32,534 nucleotides of DNA from JBFGCT01 sp041581055 (GTDB lineage: Bacteria; Actinomycetota; Acidimicrobiia; Acidimicrobiales; Ilumatobacteraceae). The stretch spans positions 1-32,534 of the forward strand of contig JBFGCT010000022.1 of NCBI GenBank assembly GCA_041581055.1, given 5' to 3'. Numbering within the stretch: position 1 is the first letter of the stretch; each line of letters begins with the position of its first letter. The translations under genes and the position numbers were made by a program. The notes beneath the pieces were generated by a model. The model searched no databases and had not been told where the DNA came from. It saw only the letters and a program-made list of their open reading frames with translations. Positions 5,817 to 12,898 of this stretch are shown here, piece after piece.

Positions 5817-7535
5817 TCAGACCGGCGGCAGTTTGGGTCCGGCGATCCGGACATCGTCTCGCCGCCGGGTGACCCCGCGGGCGTCGAGTTCGGCGACGAG
5901 GGGGAGCACGAACTTCCGGCTGGCGCCGGTCGCGTCTCGAAACTGGGCCACGGTGAACCCCTCCCCGTGGACGGCGAGCAGCTCGGCCGCGACGCCCGCC
6001 GCGGCCTCGACCGCGTCGCGGTGGAAGATGACGCCGTCGCGCTCCACCGCGTGGCCCCGTCGAACGAGCTCGCGGATGTCACCTCGGTCGACGCCGTCGC
6101 CGCCCGGCGGCGTGAACCAGCCGGCGCGCAGCTCGGCGACGAACGGGTGGTCCTCGAACGGGTCGACGGCGTCGGCCGGCCGCACCCGCCCGGCGTCGGT
6201 CACCAGCTCGTCGATGCCGTCGAGCAGGGCCCGCTCGCGCTCGTCGAAGGCGGCGAGGTCGACCCCTGCGTCGCCGGCCGCCTCGACCCGCTCGACCACC
6301 GACCTGCGGAGCTCGCCGACGGCGTCGGTCGTGGCGACCCACCTGCCGATCACGGGCTCGGCCTCCACCCCGGTCAGCCGTTCGAGCTCGTCCACGTCGA
6401 CCCATCCACGCTCGCGGACGACGCGTTCGATCGAGCGGTCGGGGGCCGCCTTCGAGGCGCGGCGGACCGGGGCGATGTCGAGGATCTCGCCACCGCCGAC
6501 GGTCTCGTCGCGACCGGACTCGCGCAGCACGAAGCGGTCGCCGGGAAGCACCGGCAACCCGACCGGCAGGAACAGACGGACCGCGCCATCGGCGCCGGGC
6601 GCGAGCGCGTCGGCGCCGAGCACGCGCAGCTTGACCGCGTACTCGCCCGCCCCGATGTACGCCGCGTAGGCGCCGCGTCGGGAGACCTCGTGGTCGAGTG
6701 TCGCCAGCACCCGGAGCGACGCGTCGAAGCGGTCGGTGAGCAGCCAGCGGTCGGGCTCGATCAGCGCGTTGCCGCGTGCGAGGTCGTGATGGTCGACACC
6801 CGAGAGGTTGACCGCGACCCGGTTGCCCGGGCCGATCGCGTCGACCGACCGCCCGGCGGTCTGGATGGCTCGGATACGCGCCGCCCTTCCCCCCGGCTCG
6901 ACGACCATCTGCTGGTCGACGGCGAGATCGCCGCCGACGAGCGTGCCCGTCGCGACCGTTCCGCTGCCCTTGGCGGCGAAGACGCGGTCGAGCCACATGC
7001 GCGTCCGGCCCCGTCGCCCCTCGGCCGCCACGGTCGCGACCAGGTCGTCGAGCGCGGCGCGCACCGTCTCGAGCCCGCTCCCCGTCGTCGACGAAACCGC
7101 GATCATCGGCGCGCCGCCGAGGAACGTCCCCTCGACGTGTTCGGTGACGTCGAGCCTCGCCAGCTCCAACCACTCGTCGTCGACCAGGTCGGACTTGGTC
7201 AGCACGACGATCCCGCGCCCGAGCCCGAGCAGCTCGAGGATCCGGAGATGCTCCTCGGACTGCGGCTTCCAGCCCTCGGTCGCGGCGACGACGAAGACGC
7301 ACGCCGAGACCCCGCCGACGCCGGCGAGCATGTTGCGGAGGAAGCGGACGTGCCCCGGCACGTCGATGAAGCTGAGCTCGGCGCCGGACGGAAGGACGGT
7401 GTGGGCGAACCCGAGGTCGATCGTCAGCCCACGGCGCTTCTCCTCCTCGAACCGGTCGGGGTCGGTGCCGGTCAGCGCGAGGACCAGCGACGACTTGCCG
7501 TGATCGACGTGGCCGGCGGTGGCGACGACGGTCAT
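5817..7535 (-). CDS. selB: Selenocysteine-specific elongation factor SelB
   Basis: This 572-residue translation GTPase delivers selenocysteyl-tRNA to UGA codons marked by a SECIS hairpin. G1 is GHVDHGKS (8-15), G3 is DVPGH and G4 is TKSD. Beta-barrel domains 2-3 follow. The C-terminal winged-helix region ends in the typical RKFVLPLVAELDARGVTRRR segment, which should bind SECIS RNA. Length is close to the bacterial norm (about 600). Its ATG overlaps the selA stop by 4 bp, so the two are translationally coupled. No tRNA-Sec, selD or obvious selenoprotein was found in this window. Confidence 0.95.
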   Translation of the reverse strand: MTVVATAGHVDHGKSSLVLALTGTDPDRFEEEKRRGLTIDLGFAHTVLPSGAELSFIDVPGHVRFLRNMLAGVGGVSACVFVVAATEGWKPQSEEHLRILELLGLGRGIVVLTKSDLVDDEWLELARLDVTEHVEGTFLGGAPMIAVSSTTGSGLETVRAALDDLVATVAAEGRRGRTRMWLDRVFAAKGSGTVATGTLVGGDLAVDQQMVVEPGGRAARIRAIQTAGRSVDAIGPGNRVAVNLSGVDHHDLARGNALIEPDRWLLTDRFDASLRVLATLDHEVSRRGAYAAYIGAGEYAVKLRVLGADALAPGADGAVRLFLPVGLPVLPGDRFVLRESGRDETVGGGEILDIAPVRRASKAAPDRSIERVVRERGWVDVDELERLTGVEAEPVIGRWVATTDAVGELRRSVVERVEAAGDAGVDLAAFDERERALLDGIDELVTDAGRVRPADAVDPFEDHPFVAELRAGWFTPPGGDGVDRGDIRELVRRGHAVERDGVIFHRDAVEAAAGVAAELLAVHGEGFTVAQFRDATGASRKFVLPLVAELDARGVTRRRDDVRIAGPKLPPV

Positions 7536-8809
7536 CGCCCGACCGCCGAGAGCGCCTCGACGATGATCTGGTCGTCGGCCGGGTCGACGGCGCGCAGATC
7601 GAGCGACGTGACCCCATCGCGCGAGCGGGCGATCACCGGGTGGCGGTGGGCGCGCAACGCGTCGACATGGTCACCGGCGACGACGACGCCGAACGACGGC
7701 ATCGTGACGCCGGGGGCCGAGCCGGCGCCGGGGAGCGCGTGCATCGCCACCGGGTCGGCCCCGGCGACGGCCGCCCCGACGCGTTCGGCGCGGGCGCGCA
7801 GCTCGGCGACCGGCGTGGCGACCATCTTCCAGAACGGGAGCCCGTCGAGATCGCGGTCGAGATAAGCCAGCGCGGTCGCCTGGAGCGCGGCGAGGACGAG
7901 CCCACCCGGCCGCAGGGCGCGCGCCAACGGGTGCCGCTTGCACCGCTCGATCAGCTCGGCCGAGCCGGCGATCACGCCCGCCTGCGGTCCGCCGAAGAGC
8001 TTGTCGCCGCTGAACGTGACGAGTGCGGCCCCGTCGGCCAGCGACTGCCGCGCCGCCGGCTCGCCCGACAGCCACGCCGGCGGCGGGCCGTCGAGCCACG
8101 GGCAGCGGGCGTCGATCAAGCCGCTCCCGATGTCGGCGACCACCGGAACCGCGAGCGTCGCCAGCTCGGCGATCGACGTCTCCTCGACGAACCCCTCGAC
8201 GCGGTAGTTGCTCGGGTGGACCTTGAGCACGATGGCCGCGTCGACGTCGGCCCGCGCGAGGGCCCGCTCGTAGTCGGCGAGTCGCGTCCGGTTGGTCGTG
8301 CCGACGTCGACCAGCCGCGCCCCGGATTGCTCCATCACCTCGGGGACCCGGAACGAACCGCCGATCTCGACGCTCTCGCCCCGGCTGACCGGGACGTCGC
8401 GGCCGACCGCCAGCGTCGCGACGACGAGCAACACCGCGGCGGCGTTGTTGTTGACGACCATCGCGTCCTCGGCGCCGCACAGCCGGGCCAGGAGCCCGCC
8501 GACCGCGGCCTGCCGCGAGCCCCGCTCGCCCGACGCGAGGTCGAACTCGACGGTCAGGGCGCCCGCGTCCTGGCGATGGCGCAGCGGCGCCCGGCCGAGG
8601 TTCGTGTGCAGCAGCACGCCGGTGGCGTTGACGACCGGCGTCAGCAGCGTCCGCCGGAACGCCTCGGCGCGAGCGGGCGCGCCGTCGACGTCGCCCGCCT
8701 CGATCGCCTCCCGGGCGATGTCGACGCAGATCGGATGGGGCAGACCCGACGGGCTCAGCGAGCGGGCGAGCTTGTCCACCGACGGTGGACGCGACGGCGG
8801 CGCACTCAT
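7532..8809 (-). CDS. selA: L-seryl-tRNA(Sec) selenium transferase SelA
   Basis: This roughly 425-residue PLP enzyme converts Ser-tRNA(Sec) to Sec-tRNA(Sec) with selenophosphate. The N-terminal domain carries TPVVNATGVLLHTNLGRAPL, and the PLP lysine is about K270 in SGDKLFGGPQAG. ATG 8809 is preferred because a GGGGGAG lies just upstream (spacing is short, about 3 nt); GTG 8821 would add four residues. The first base of the predicted mRNA would be an upstream AUG (8835) opening a 9-codon ORF whose UGA overlaps the selA AUG. A palindromic repeat element lies just upstream. selB follows with a 4-bp overlap. Confidence 0.95.
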   Translation of the reverse strand: MSAPPSRPPSVDKLARSLSPSGLPHPICVDIAREAIEAGDVDGAPARAEAFRRTLLTPVVNATGVLLHTNLGRAPLRHRQDAGALTVEFDLASGERGSRQAAVGGLLARLCGAEDAMVVNNNAAAVLLVVATLAVGRDVPVSRGESVEIGGSFRVPEVMEQSGARLVDVGTTNRTRLADYERALARADVDAAIVLKVHPSNYRVEGFVEETSIAELATLAVPVVADIGSGLIDARCPWLDGPPPAWLSGEPAARQSLADGAALVTFSGDKLFGGPQAGVIAGSAELIERCKRHPLARALRPGGLVLAALQATALAYLDRDLDGLPFWKMVATPVAELRARAERVGAAVAGADPVAMHALPGAGSAPGVTMPSFGVVVAGDHVDALRAHRHPVIARSRDGVTSLDLRAVDPADDQIIVEALSAVGR

Positions 8810-8835
8810 GTGCTCCCCCACGGCCCGACGTACAT
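8806..8835 (-). CDS. Possible 9-codon leader peptide ahead of selA
   Basis: A TAGGAT hexamer ends 7 nt before ATG 8835, matching the leaderless pattern of this window. The resulting ORF encodes MYVGPWGST and ends at a UGA that overlaps the AUG of selA (ACATGA). It could couple selA translation to leader termination. The product itself may have no function. This is inferred from geometry only. Confidence 0.35.
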   Translation of the reverse strand: MYVGPWGST

Positions 8836-8842
8836 GCCCACC

Positions 8843-8848
8843 ATCCTA
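8843..8848 (-). promoter_or_regulatory. -10 hexamer (TAGGAT) of the selA-selB operon
   Basis: TAGGAT on the minus strand lies between the palindromic element and selA and ends 7 nt before ATG 8835. No -35 is evident; the -35 zone falls inside the palindrome arm. Confidence 0.45.
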
Positions 8849-8854
8849 CGTACC

Positions 8855-8910
8855 ACCGTTTGCGTCGCGATTTCGGAGACCCGTCCGATCACAATCGCGA
8901 CGCAAACGGT
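8855..8910. repeat. Palindromic element, family 1, copy 1
   Basis: A 17-bp arm accgtttgcgtcgcgat (8855-8871) pairs perfectly with 8894-8910 around a 22-nt core that contains gacccgtc and ends in tcaca. The right end TCACAATCGCGACGCAAACG is identical in all three copies in this window. Confidence 0.85.
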
Positions 8911-9139
8911 TGTATGGCGGAGCGGCGGCGGGCGTACAGGGGTCGCCGGCCGGCTGATCGAGGCCGCGGCGGCGTGGGCCACCTCGATCGGGTCCGAGTC
9001 CCTCGACCTCTGGGTGATGCGCTCGAACGCGGCTGCGATCGCCGTCTACGGGCGCGCCGGATTCGAGCCGATCGACGACGACATCCCGCCACCACCGCCG
9101 GGCTGCGCCGACGAGCGGTTCATGCGCCGCCCCCTGTGA
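8911..9139 (+). pseudogene. GNAT acetyltransferase remnant (C-terminal part)
   Basis: The frame from about 8911 reads as the second half of a GNAT N-acetyltransferase. It has a motif-A-like GRTGVAGRLIEAAAAWA (acetyl-CoA loop and helix), then LDLWVMRSNAAAIAVYGRAGF, a typical motif-B region, and a stop at 9139. The N-terminal strands are missing, and the open frame upstream runs into the palindromic element. An ATG at 8834 could still give a 101-residue product, but its first part would be encoded by repeat DNA. The remnant is bounded on both sides by copies of the same element. The parent's substrate is unknown. Confidence 0.7.
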
Positions 9140-9142
9140 CCC

Positions 9143-9195
9143 CGTTTGCGTCGCGATCGCGGCGACCCGTCGCGCTCACAATCGCGACGCAAACG
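9143..9195. repeat. Palindromic element, family 1, copy 2
   Basis: A 15-bp arm cgtttgcgtcgcgat (9143-9157) pairs perfectly with 9181-9195 around a 23-nt core containing gacccgtc and ending in tcaca. It has the same orientation as copy 1 and lies just upstream of the dut promoter. Confidence 0.85.
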
Positions 9196-9210
9196 AGGAT
9201 CGGGGGCGCG

Positions 9211-9216
9211 TACGAT
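9211..9216 (+). promoter_or_regulatory. -10 hexamer (TACGAT) for dut
   Basis: TACGAT ends 8 nt before GTG 9225. The -35 position would fall in the right arm of the palindromic element. Confidence 0.5.
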
Positions 9217-9224
9217 GCCGGGCC

Positions 9225-9662
9225 GTGAGCCTTCCGGTCCCGATCGTCCAGCTCGACCCCGAACTCCCGCTCCCGGAGTACGCCCACGAGGGCGACGCCG
9301 GCATGGATCTGTACGCCCGGGAGGGCGCGGCCCTCGCCGCCGGTGGTGGCCGGGCCCTGATCGCGACCGGCATCACGATCGCCATCCCGATGGGTCATGG
9401 CGGGTTCGTGCTCCCCCGCAGCGGACTGGCGCTCAAGCACGGGATCAGCGTGGTCAACGCGCCCGGCCTGATCGACGCCGCCTACCGCGGTGAGGTGAAG
9501 GTGGTCCTCGTCAACACCGACCCCGACCACGACTACGAGGTGCACCGCGGCGACCGGGTCGCGCAGCTCGTGATCCAGCGTGTCGAGTCGGTCGCGTGGC
9601 AGGTGGTCGACTCGCTCGACGGCGTCGACCGCGGCGGCGGATTCGGCCACTCCGGCCGTTGA
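9225..9662 (+). CDS. dut: Deoxyuridine 5'-triphosphate nucleotidohydrolase (dUTPase)
   Basis: This 145-residue trimeric dUTPase hydrolyses dUTP to dUMP and PPi, supplying dTMP synthesis and keeping uracil out of DNA. All five motifs are visible: DAGMDL (about 24-29), PRSGLALK, GLIDAAYRGEV, RVAQLVI and the C-terminal GGGFGHSGR. Length is standard. The GTG start lacks a Shine-Dalgarno sequence but follows a TACGAT hexamer by 8 nt, implying a leaderless mRNA. It has its own promoter and is followed by the hydrogenase operon with a separate one. Confidence 0.96.
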   Translation: MSLPVPIVQLDPELPLPEYAHEGDAGMDLYAREGAALAAGGGRALIATGITIAIPMGHGGFVLPRSGLALKHGISVVNAPGLIDAAYRGEVKVVLVNTDPDHDYEVHRGDRVAQLVIQRVESVAWQVVDSLDGVDRGGGFGHSGR

Positions 9663-9723
9663 CGAGCCGGAGACCCCGGCGCGGCAAGGACGTTCGTCTC
9701 TAGCCGTCAAATCGCCACGGACG

Positions 9724-9729
9724 TATCGT
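9724..9729 (+). promoter_or_regulatory. -10 hexamer (TATCGT) of the hydrogenase operon
   Basis: TATCGT ends 8 nt before the ATG at 9738, with no Shine-Dalgarno sequence. No convincing -35 is seen 17 nt upstream (TAGCCG), which would suit activator-dependent transcription. Confidence 0.5.
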
Positions 9730-9737
9730 CGCCGCGC

Positions 9738-10841
9738 ATGGCGCGCGACGCGATCATCGACGGCCTCGACGGGATCGTGCAGGCGTTGCGGGCCGAGGGG
9801 CGCGCCGTGATCGGGCCGGTCGTGCGCGACGGCGTGATCACCCACGACGAGATCGCCTCGGCCGACGAGCTCCCGACCGGCTGGACCGAAGAACAGGACG
9901 GCGGGACGTACCGGCTCGAGCGGACCGGCACCGACGAGGTCTTCGCCTGGGCCACCCCGTCGACGTCGTGGAAGCGGTATCTCTACCCGCCCAGGACGCT
10001 GCTCGTCCGCGCTCGGAGATCAGCGGGGGCGATCGACGTGGAACCGCCGGCGCCCGCCACCCGCCCGACGGCCTTTTTCGGCATCCGGTCGTGCGACCTC
10101 GCCGCGCTCGGCGTCCTCGACAACGTGTTCCTCGACCCCGGCGCGACCGATCCCACGTATGCCGCACGACGGGCCGATCTGTTCATCGTCGCCGTAGCCT
10201 GCGGCAACCCGGGCAACACGTGCTTCTGTGCGTCGATGGACACCGGCCCGTCGCCCCGGACCGGCTACGACCTGGCCATCACCGAGCTTGCGGACGGCGG
10301 TCACGAGTTCCTCGTGTCGGCCGGGAGCGAGCGGGGCGAGGCGCTCCTCGACACGCTGGCGGGCCGGACCGCGACGGCGATCGAGCACGAGCGGGTCGCG
10401 GCGGTCGCGGACCGGGCGACGGCGGCGATGGGCAGGGAGCTGCGGGCCGACGACGTCGCCTGCGCCGGCGAGGCGCCCACCCACTCCCGTTGGGACGACG
10501 TCGCCGCCCGCTGTCTCGCCTGCGCCAACTGCACGATGGTGTGCCCCACCTGCTTCTGCAGCACGACCGAGGACACCACCGATCTGTCCGGCGACACCGC
10601 CGAGCGGTGGCGGGTCTGGGACTCGTGCTTCACGCTCGGCTTCTCCCACCTCCACGGCGGAGCGGTGCGCACGACCACCGCGTCGCGATACCGCCAGTGG
10701 CTGCTGCACAAGCTGGTCACCTGGCACGACCAGTTCGGCACGTCGGGCTGCGTCGGGTGCGGCCGGTGCATCACCTGGTGCCCGGTGGGCATCGACCTCA
10801 CCGCCGAAGTGGCCGCGCTGGCCGGCGGGAGCGAACGATGA
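9738..10841 (+). CDS. Group 3b [NiFe]-hydrogenase iron-sulfur (beta) subunit
   Basis: This 367-residue protein matches the 4Fe-4S subunit of cytoplasmic sulfhydrogenase-type (group 3b) hydrogenases, which passes electrons between the catalytic dimer and the flavin subunit. It carries FFGIRSCDLAALGVLD (about 113-128) and two ferredoxin-type clusters: C259-x2-C262-x2-C265-x3-C269 and C338-x2-C341-x2-C344-x3-C348. Further cysteines occur at 155, 162 and 164. It opens a six-gene operon, and its TGA overlaps the next ATG by 4 bp. The ATG at 9738 is supported by the leaderless -10 geometry. Confidence 0.9.
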   Translation: MARDAIIDGLDGIVQALRAEGRAVIGPVVRDGVITHDEIASADELPTGWTEEQDGGTYRLERTGTDEVFAWATPSTSWKRYLYPPRTLLVRARRSAGAIDVEPPAPATRPTAFFGIRSCDLAALGVLDNVFLDPGATDPTYAARRADLFIVAVACGNPGNTCFCASMDTGPSPRTGYDLAITELADGGHEFLVSAGSERGEALLDTLAGRTATAIEHERVAAVADRATAAMGRELRADDVACAGEAPTHSRWDDVAARCLACANCTMVCPTCFCSTTEDTTDLSGDTAERWRVWDSCFTLGFSHLHGGAVRTTTASRYRQWLLHKLVTWHDQFGTSGCVGCGRCITWCPVGIDLTAEVAALAGGSER

Positions 10842-11299
10842 AGTCGATCCCGGACCTGCTCGACGAACACCCCTTCTTCGCCGACCTCGACGCGGCGACC
10901 CGCGAGCTGATCGCCGGATGCGGGATCAACGTCCACGTCGGCAGCGACGAGATGATCCTGACCGCCAACGAGGCCGCCGACCGGTTCTACGTCGTCCGTC
11001 GCGGCAAGGTGGCCGTGGAGATCGACAGCCCGCACGGATCGATCGTGCTCGAGACCCTCGGCGCCGGCGACATCCTCGGCGTCTCGTGGATGCTCCCGCC
11101 GTATCGGTGGACGTTCGACGCCCGGGCGATCGACGACACCAGCGCGATCTCGATCGATGCGGCCTGCCTGCGCGCCAAGTGCGACGACGACCCCGCCCTC
11201 GGCTACGAGCTGTTCAAGCGGTTCGCCGGGCTCGTCCACAATCGACTCCAGGCGACCCGTCTCCAGCTGCTCGACGTCTATGGAAGCGATGCGGGCTGA
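10838..11299 (+). CDS. Cyclic-nucleotide-binding-domain protein in the hydrogenase operon
   Basis: This 153-residue protein is essentially one Crp/cNMP-binding beta-barrel (FADLDAATRELIAG... ADRFYVVRRGKVAVEI... LETLGAGDILGVSWM) ending in a short helix, with no helix-turn-helix, so it is not a DNA-binding regulator. Such single-domain proteins recur in group 3b hydrogenase operons; their role is unproven, perhaps allosteric control of the complex. The canonical phosphate-binding R-x-A motif of cAMP binders is not obvious, so the ligand is uncertain. It starts with ATGA overlap to the previous gene. Confidence 0.87.
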   Translation: MKSIPDLLDEHPFFADLDAATRELIAGCGINVHVGSDEMILTANEAADRFYVVRRGKVAVEIDSPHGSIVLETLGAGDILGVSWMLPPYRWTFDARAIDDTSAISIDAACLRAKCDDDPALGYELFKRFAGLVHNRLQATRLQLLDVYGSDAG

Positions 11300-11306
11300 C
11301 GGGCCG

Positions 11307-12113
11307 ATGACGCCGACGATGTACCGGGTCGTCGAGCGTCGCGAGGAGCTGGACGACACCGTCACCCTCGCCCTGGCCCCGGTCGAGCACCGCCTCGCCG
11401 ATCCCGTGCCGGGCCAGTTCAACATGCTGTGGGCCTTCGGCGTCGGCGAGGCCCCGATCTCGGTGGCCGGGTCGGACGACGGCTCGATCACCCACACGAT
11501 CCGCCGGGTCGGCGCGGTGACGACAGCGCTGTGCGCGCGCGGGGTCGGCGATCTCGTCGGGCTGCGCGGGCCGTTCGGCACTCCGTGGGACGTCTCGTCG
11601 GCGCACGGGCGCGACGTGCTGGTCATCGCCGGCGGCCTGGGGATCGCACCGGTGCGCCCGATCGTCACCGACGTGCTCGCCAACCGCGACCGCTTCGGGG
11701 CCGTCGCCTTGCTGTTCGGCGCCCGCTCCCCCGACCAGCTCCTCTACGCCGGCGAGATCGCGGAATGGCGCAGCCGGTTCGATCTCGACGTCGAGGTCAC
11801 GGTCGACACCGCCGACCGTTCGTGGCGGGGCGACGTCGGCACGGTCACCAAGCTGATCGACCGGGTCCGCGTCGACCCCGGCCGCACCACGGCGTTCGTC
11901 TGCGGGCCCGAGGTGATGATGCGGTTCGCGGCGATGGCGGTCGTCGACCGGGGCGTCGACTCCAAGCGGGTGCGGCTCTCGCTCGAACGGAACATGCACT
12001 GCGCGATCGGCCACTGCGGGCACTGCCAGCTCGGGCCGCTGTTCGTCTGCGAAGACGGACCCGTGGTGACCTGGCGCGAGCTCGAACCGTTGATGGCGGT
12101 GCGGGCCCGATGA
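11307..12113 (+). CDS. Group 3b hydrogenase flavin (gamma) subunit, FAD/NAD(P)-binding
   Basis: This 268-residue member of the ferredoxin-NADP reductase superfamily connects the hydrogenase to NAD(P)H. An FAD-binding barrel (about 1-100) is followed by a nucleotide-binding domain with GGLGIAPVRPI (109-119) and CGPEVMMRF. A C-terminal [2Fe-2S] site has C232, C237, C240 and C248, as in HydG and PyrK proteins. The ATG at 11307 is chosen by similarity of the N-terminus; in-frame ATGs at 11289 and 11280 are possible and would overlap the preceding gene. Its stop overlaps the small-subunit ATG (ATGA). Confidence 0.9.
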   Translation: MTPTMYRVVERREELDDTVTLALAPVEHRLADPVPGQFNMLWAFGVGEAPISVAGSDDGSITHTIRRVGAVTTALCARGVGDLVGLRGPFGTPWDVSSAHGRDVLVIAGGLGIAPVRPIVTDVLANRDRFGAVALLFGARSPDQLLYAGEIAEWRSRFDLDVEVTVDTADRSWRGDVGTVTKLIDRVRVDPGRTTAFVCGPEVMMRFAAMAVVDRGVDSKRVRLSLERNMHCAIGHCGHCQLGPLFVCEDGPVVTWRELEPLMAVRAR

Positions 12114-12898
12114 GCGGCGACCGCAAGCCGACGTTGGCGGTCTGGAAGTTCGCCAGTTGCGACGGCTGCCAGCTGACGCTGCTCGACTGTGAGGACGAGC
12201 TCCTGGCGGTGGCCGACCGGGTCGACATCGCGTACTTCCTCGAAGCGTCGAGCGCGACGGTCGACGGACCGTACGACGTCTCGCTCGTCGAGGGGTCGAT
12301 CACGACCGCCCACGACGTGGAACGGATCCAGGAGGTGCGCCGCCAGTCGCGGTTCCTGGTGACGATCGGCGCATGCGCCACCGCCGGCGGCATCCAGGCA
12401 CTGCGCAACTTCGGCGACGTCGAGGAACTGCTGAGGATCGTCTACGCCACGCCGTCGTTCGTGTCGACGCTCGACACCTCGACCCCGATCGCCGACCACG
12501 TGCCGGTCGATTTCGAGCTGCGCGGGTGCCCGATCGACAAGCGCCAACTGCTCGAGGTGATCGGCGCCCATCTCGCCGGCCGGTCGCCCAACGTGCCGAA
12601 CCACAGCGTCTGCATCGAGTGCAAGCAGCGGGGGAACGTCTGCGTGATGGTCGCCCATGGCGCGCCCTGCCTCGGCCCGGCCACCCACGCCGGCTGCGGC
12701 GCCCTGTGCCCGACGTACCACCGGGGCTGCTACGGCTGCTTCGGGCCGGCCGAGACGCCCAACACCGAGGCACTGGCCGAGGCACTGACTCGTGGCGGGA
12801 TGGCGGCGCCTGACGTGCGACGTCTGTTCCACACGTTCAACGCCTGGTCCGAGCCGTTCCGCGACGTCCCGGTGGGCGCCCCGAGGAGGAAGACATGA
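12110..12898 (+). CDS. Group 3b [NiFe]-hydrogenase small subunit
   Basis: This 262-residue small (delta) subunit carries the FeS relay from the active site. The proximal cluster ligands are C17-x2-C20 (ASCDGCQLT), C89 (IGACATAGG) and C140 (RGCPIDK). Eight further cysteines (168, 171, 178, 187, 196, 200, 207, 210) can ligate two more [4Fe-4S] clusters. There is no twin-arginine signal peptide, so the enzyme is cytoplasmic, as expected for group 3. Four-base overlaps join it to its neighbours on both sides. Confidence 0.93.
   Translation: MSGDRKPTLAVWKFASCDGCQLTLLDCEDELLAVADRVDIAYFLEASSATVDGPYDVSLVEGSITTAHDVERIQEVRRQSRFLVTIGACATAGGIQALRNFGDVEELLRIVYATPSFVSTLDTSTPIADHVPVDFELRGCPIDKRQLLEVIGAHLAGRSPNVPNHSVCIECKQRGNVCVMVAHGAPCLGPATHAGCGALCPTYHRGCYGCFGPAETPNTEALAEALTRGGMAAPDVRRLFHTFNAWSEPFRDVPVGAPRRKT

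Noticed and set aside
5967..7865. 632-residue plus-strand ORF antisense to selB and selA
   Set aside because: Composition is typical of antisense frames in high-GC DNA, and both selB and selA are certain.
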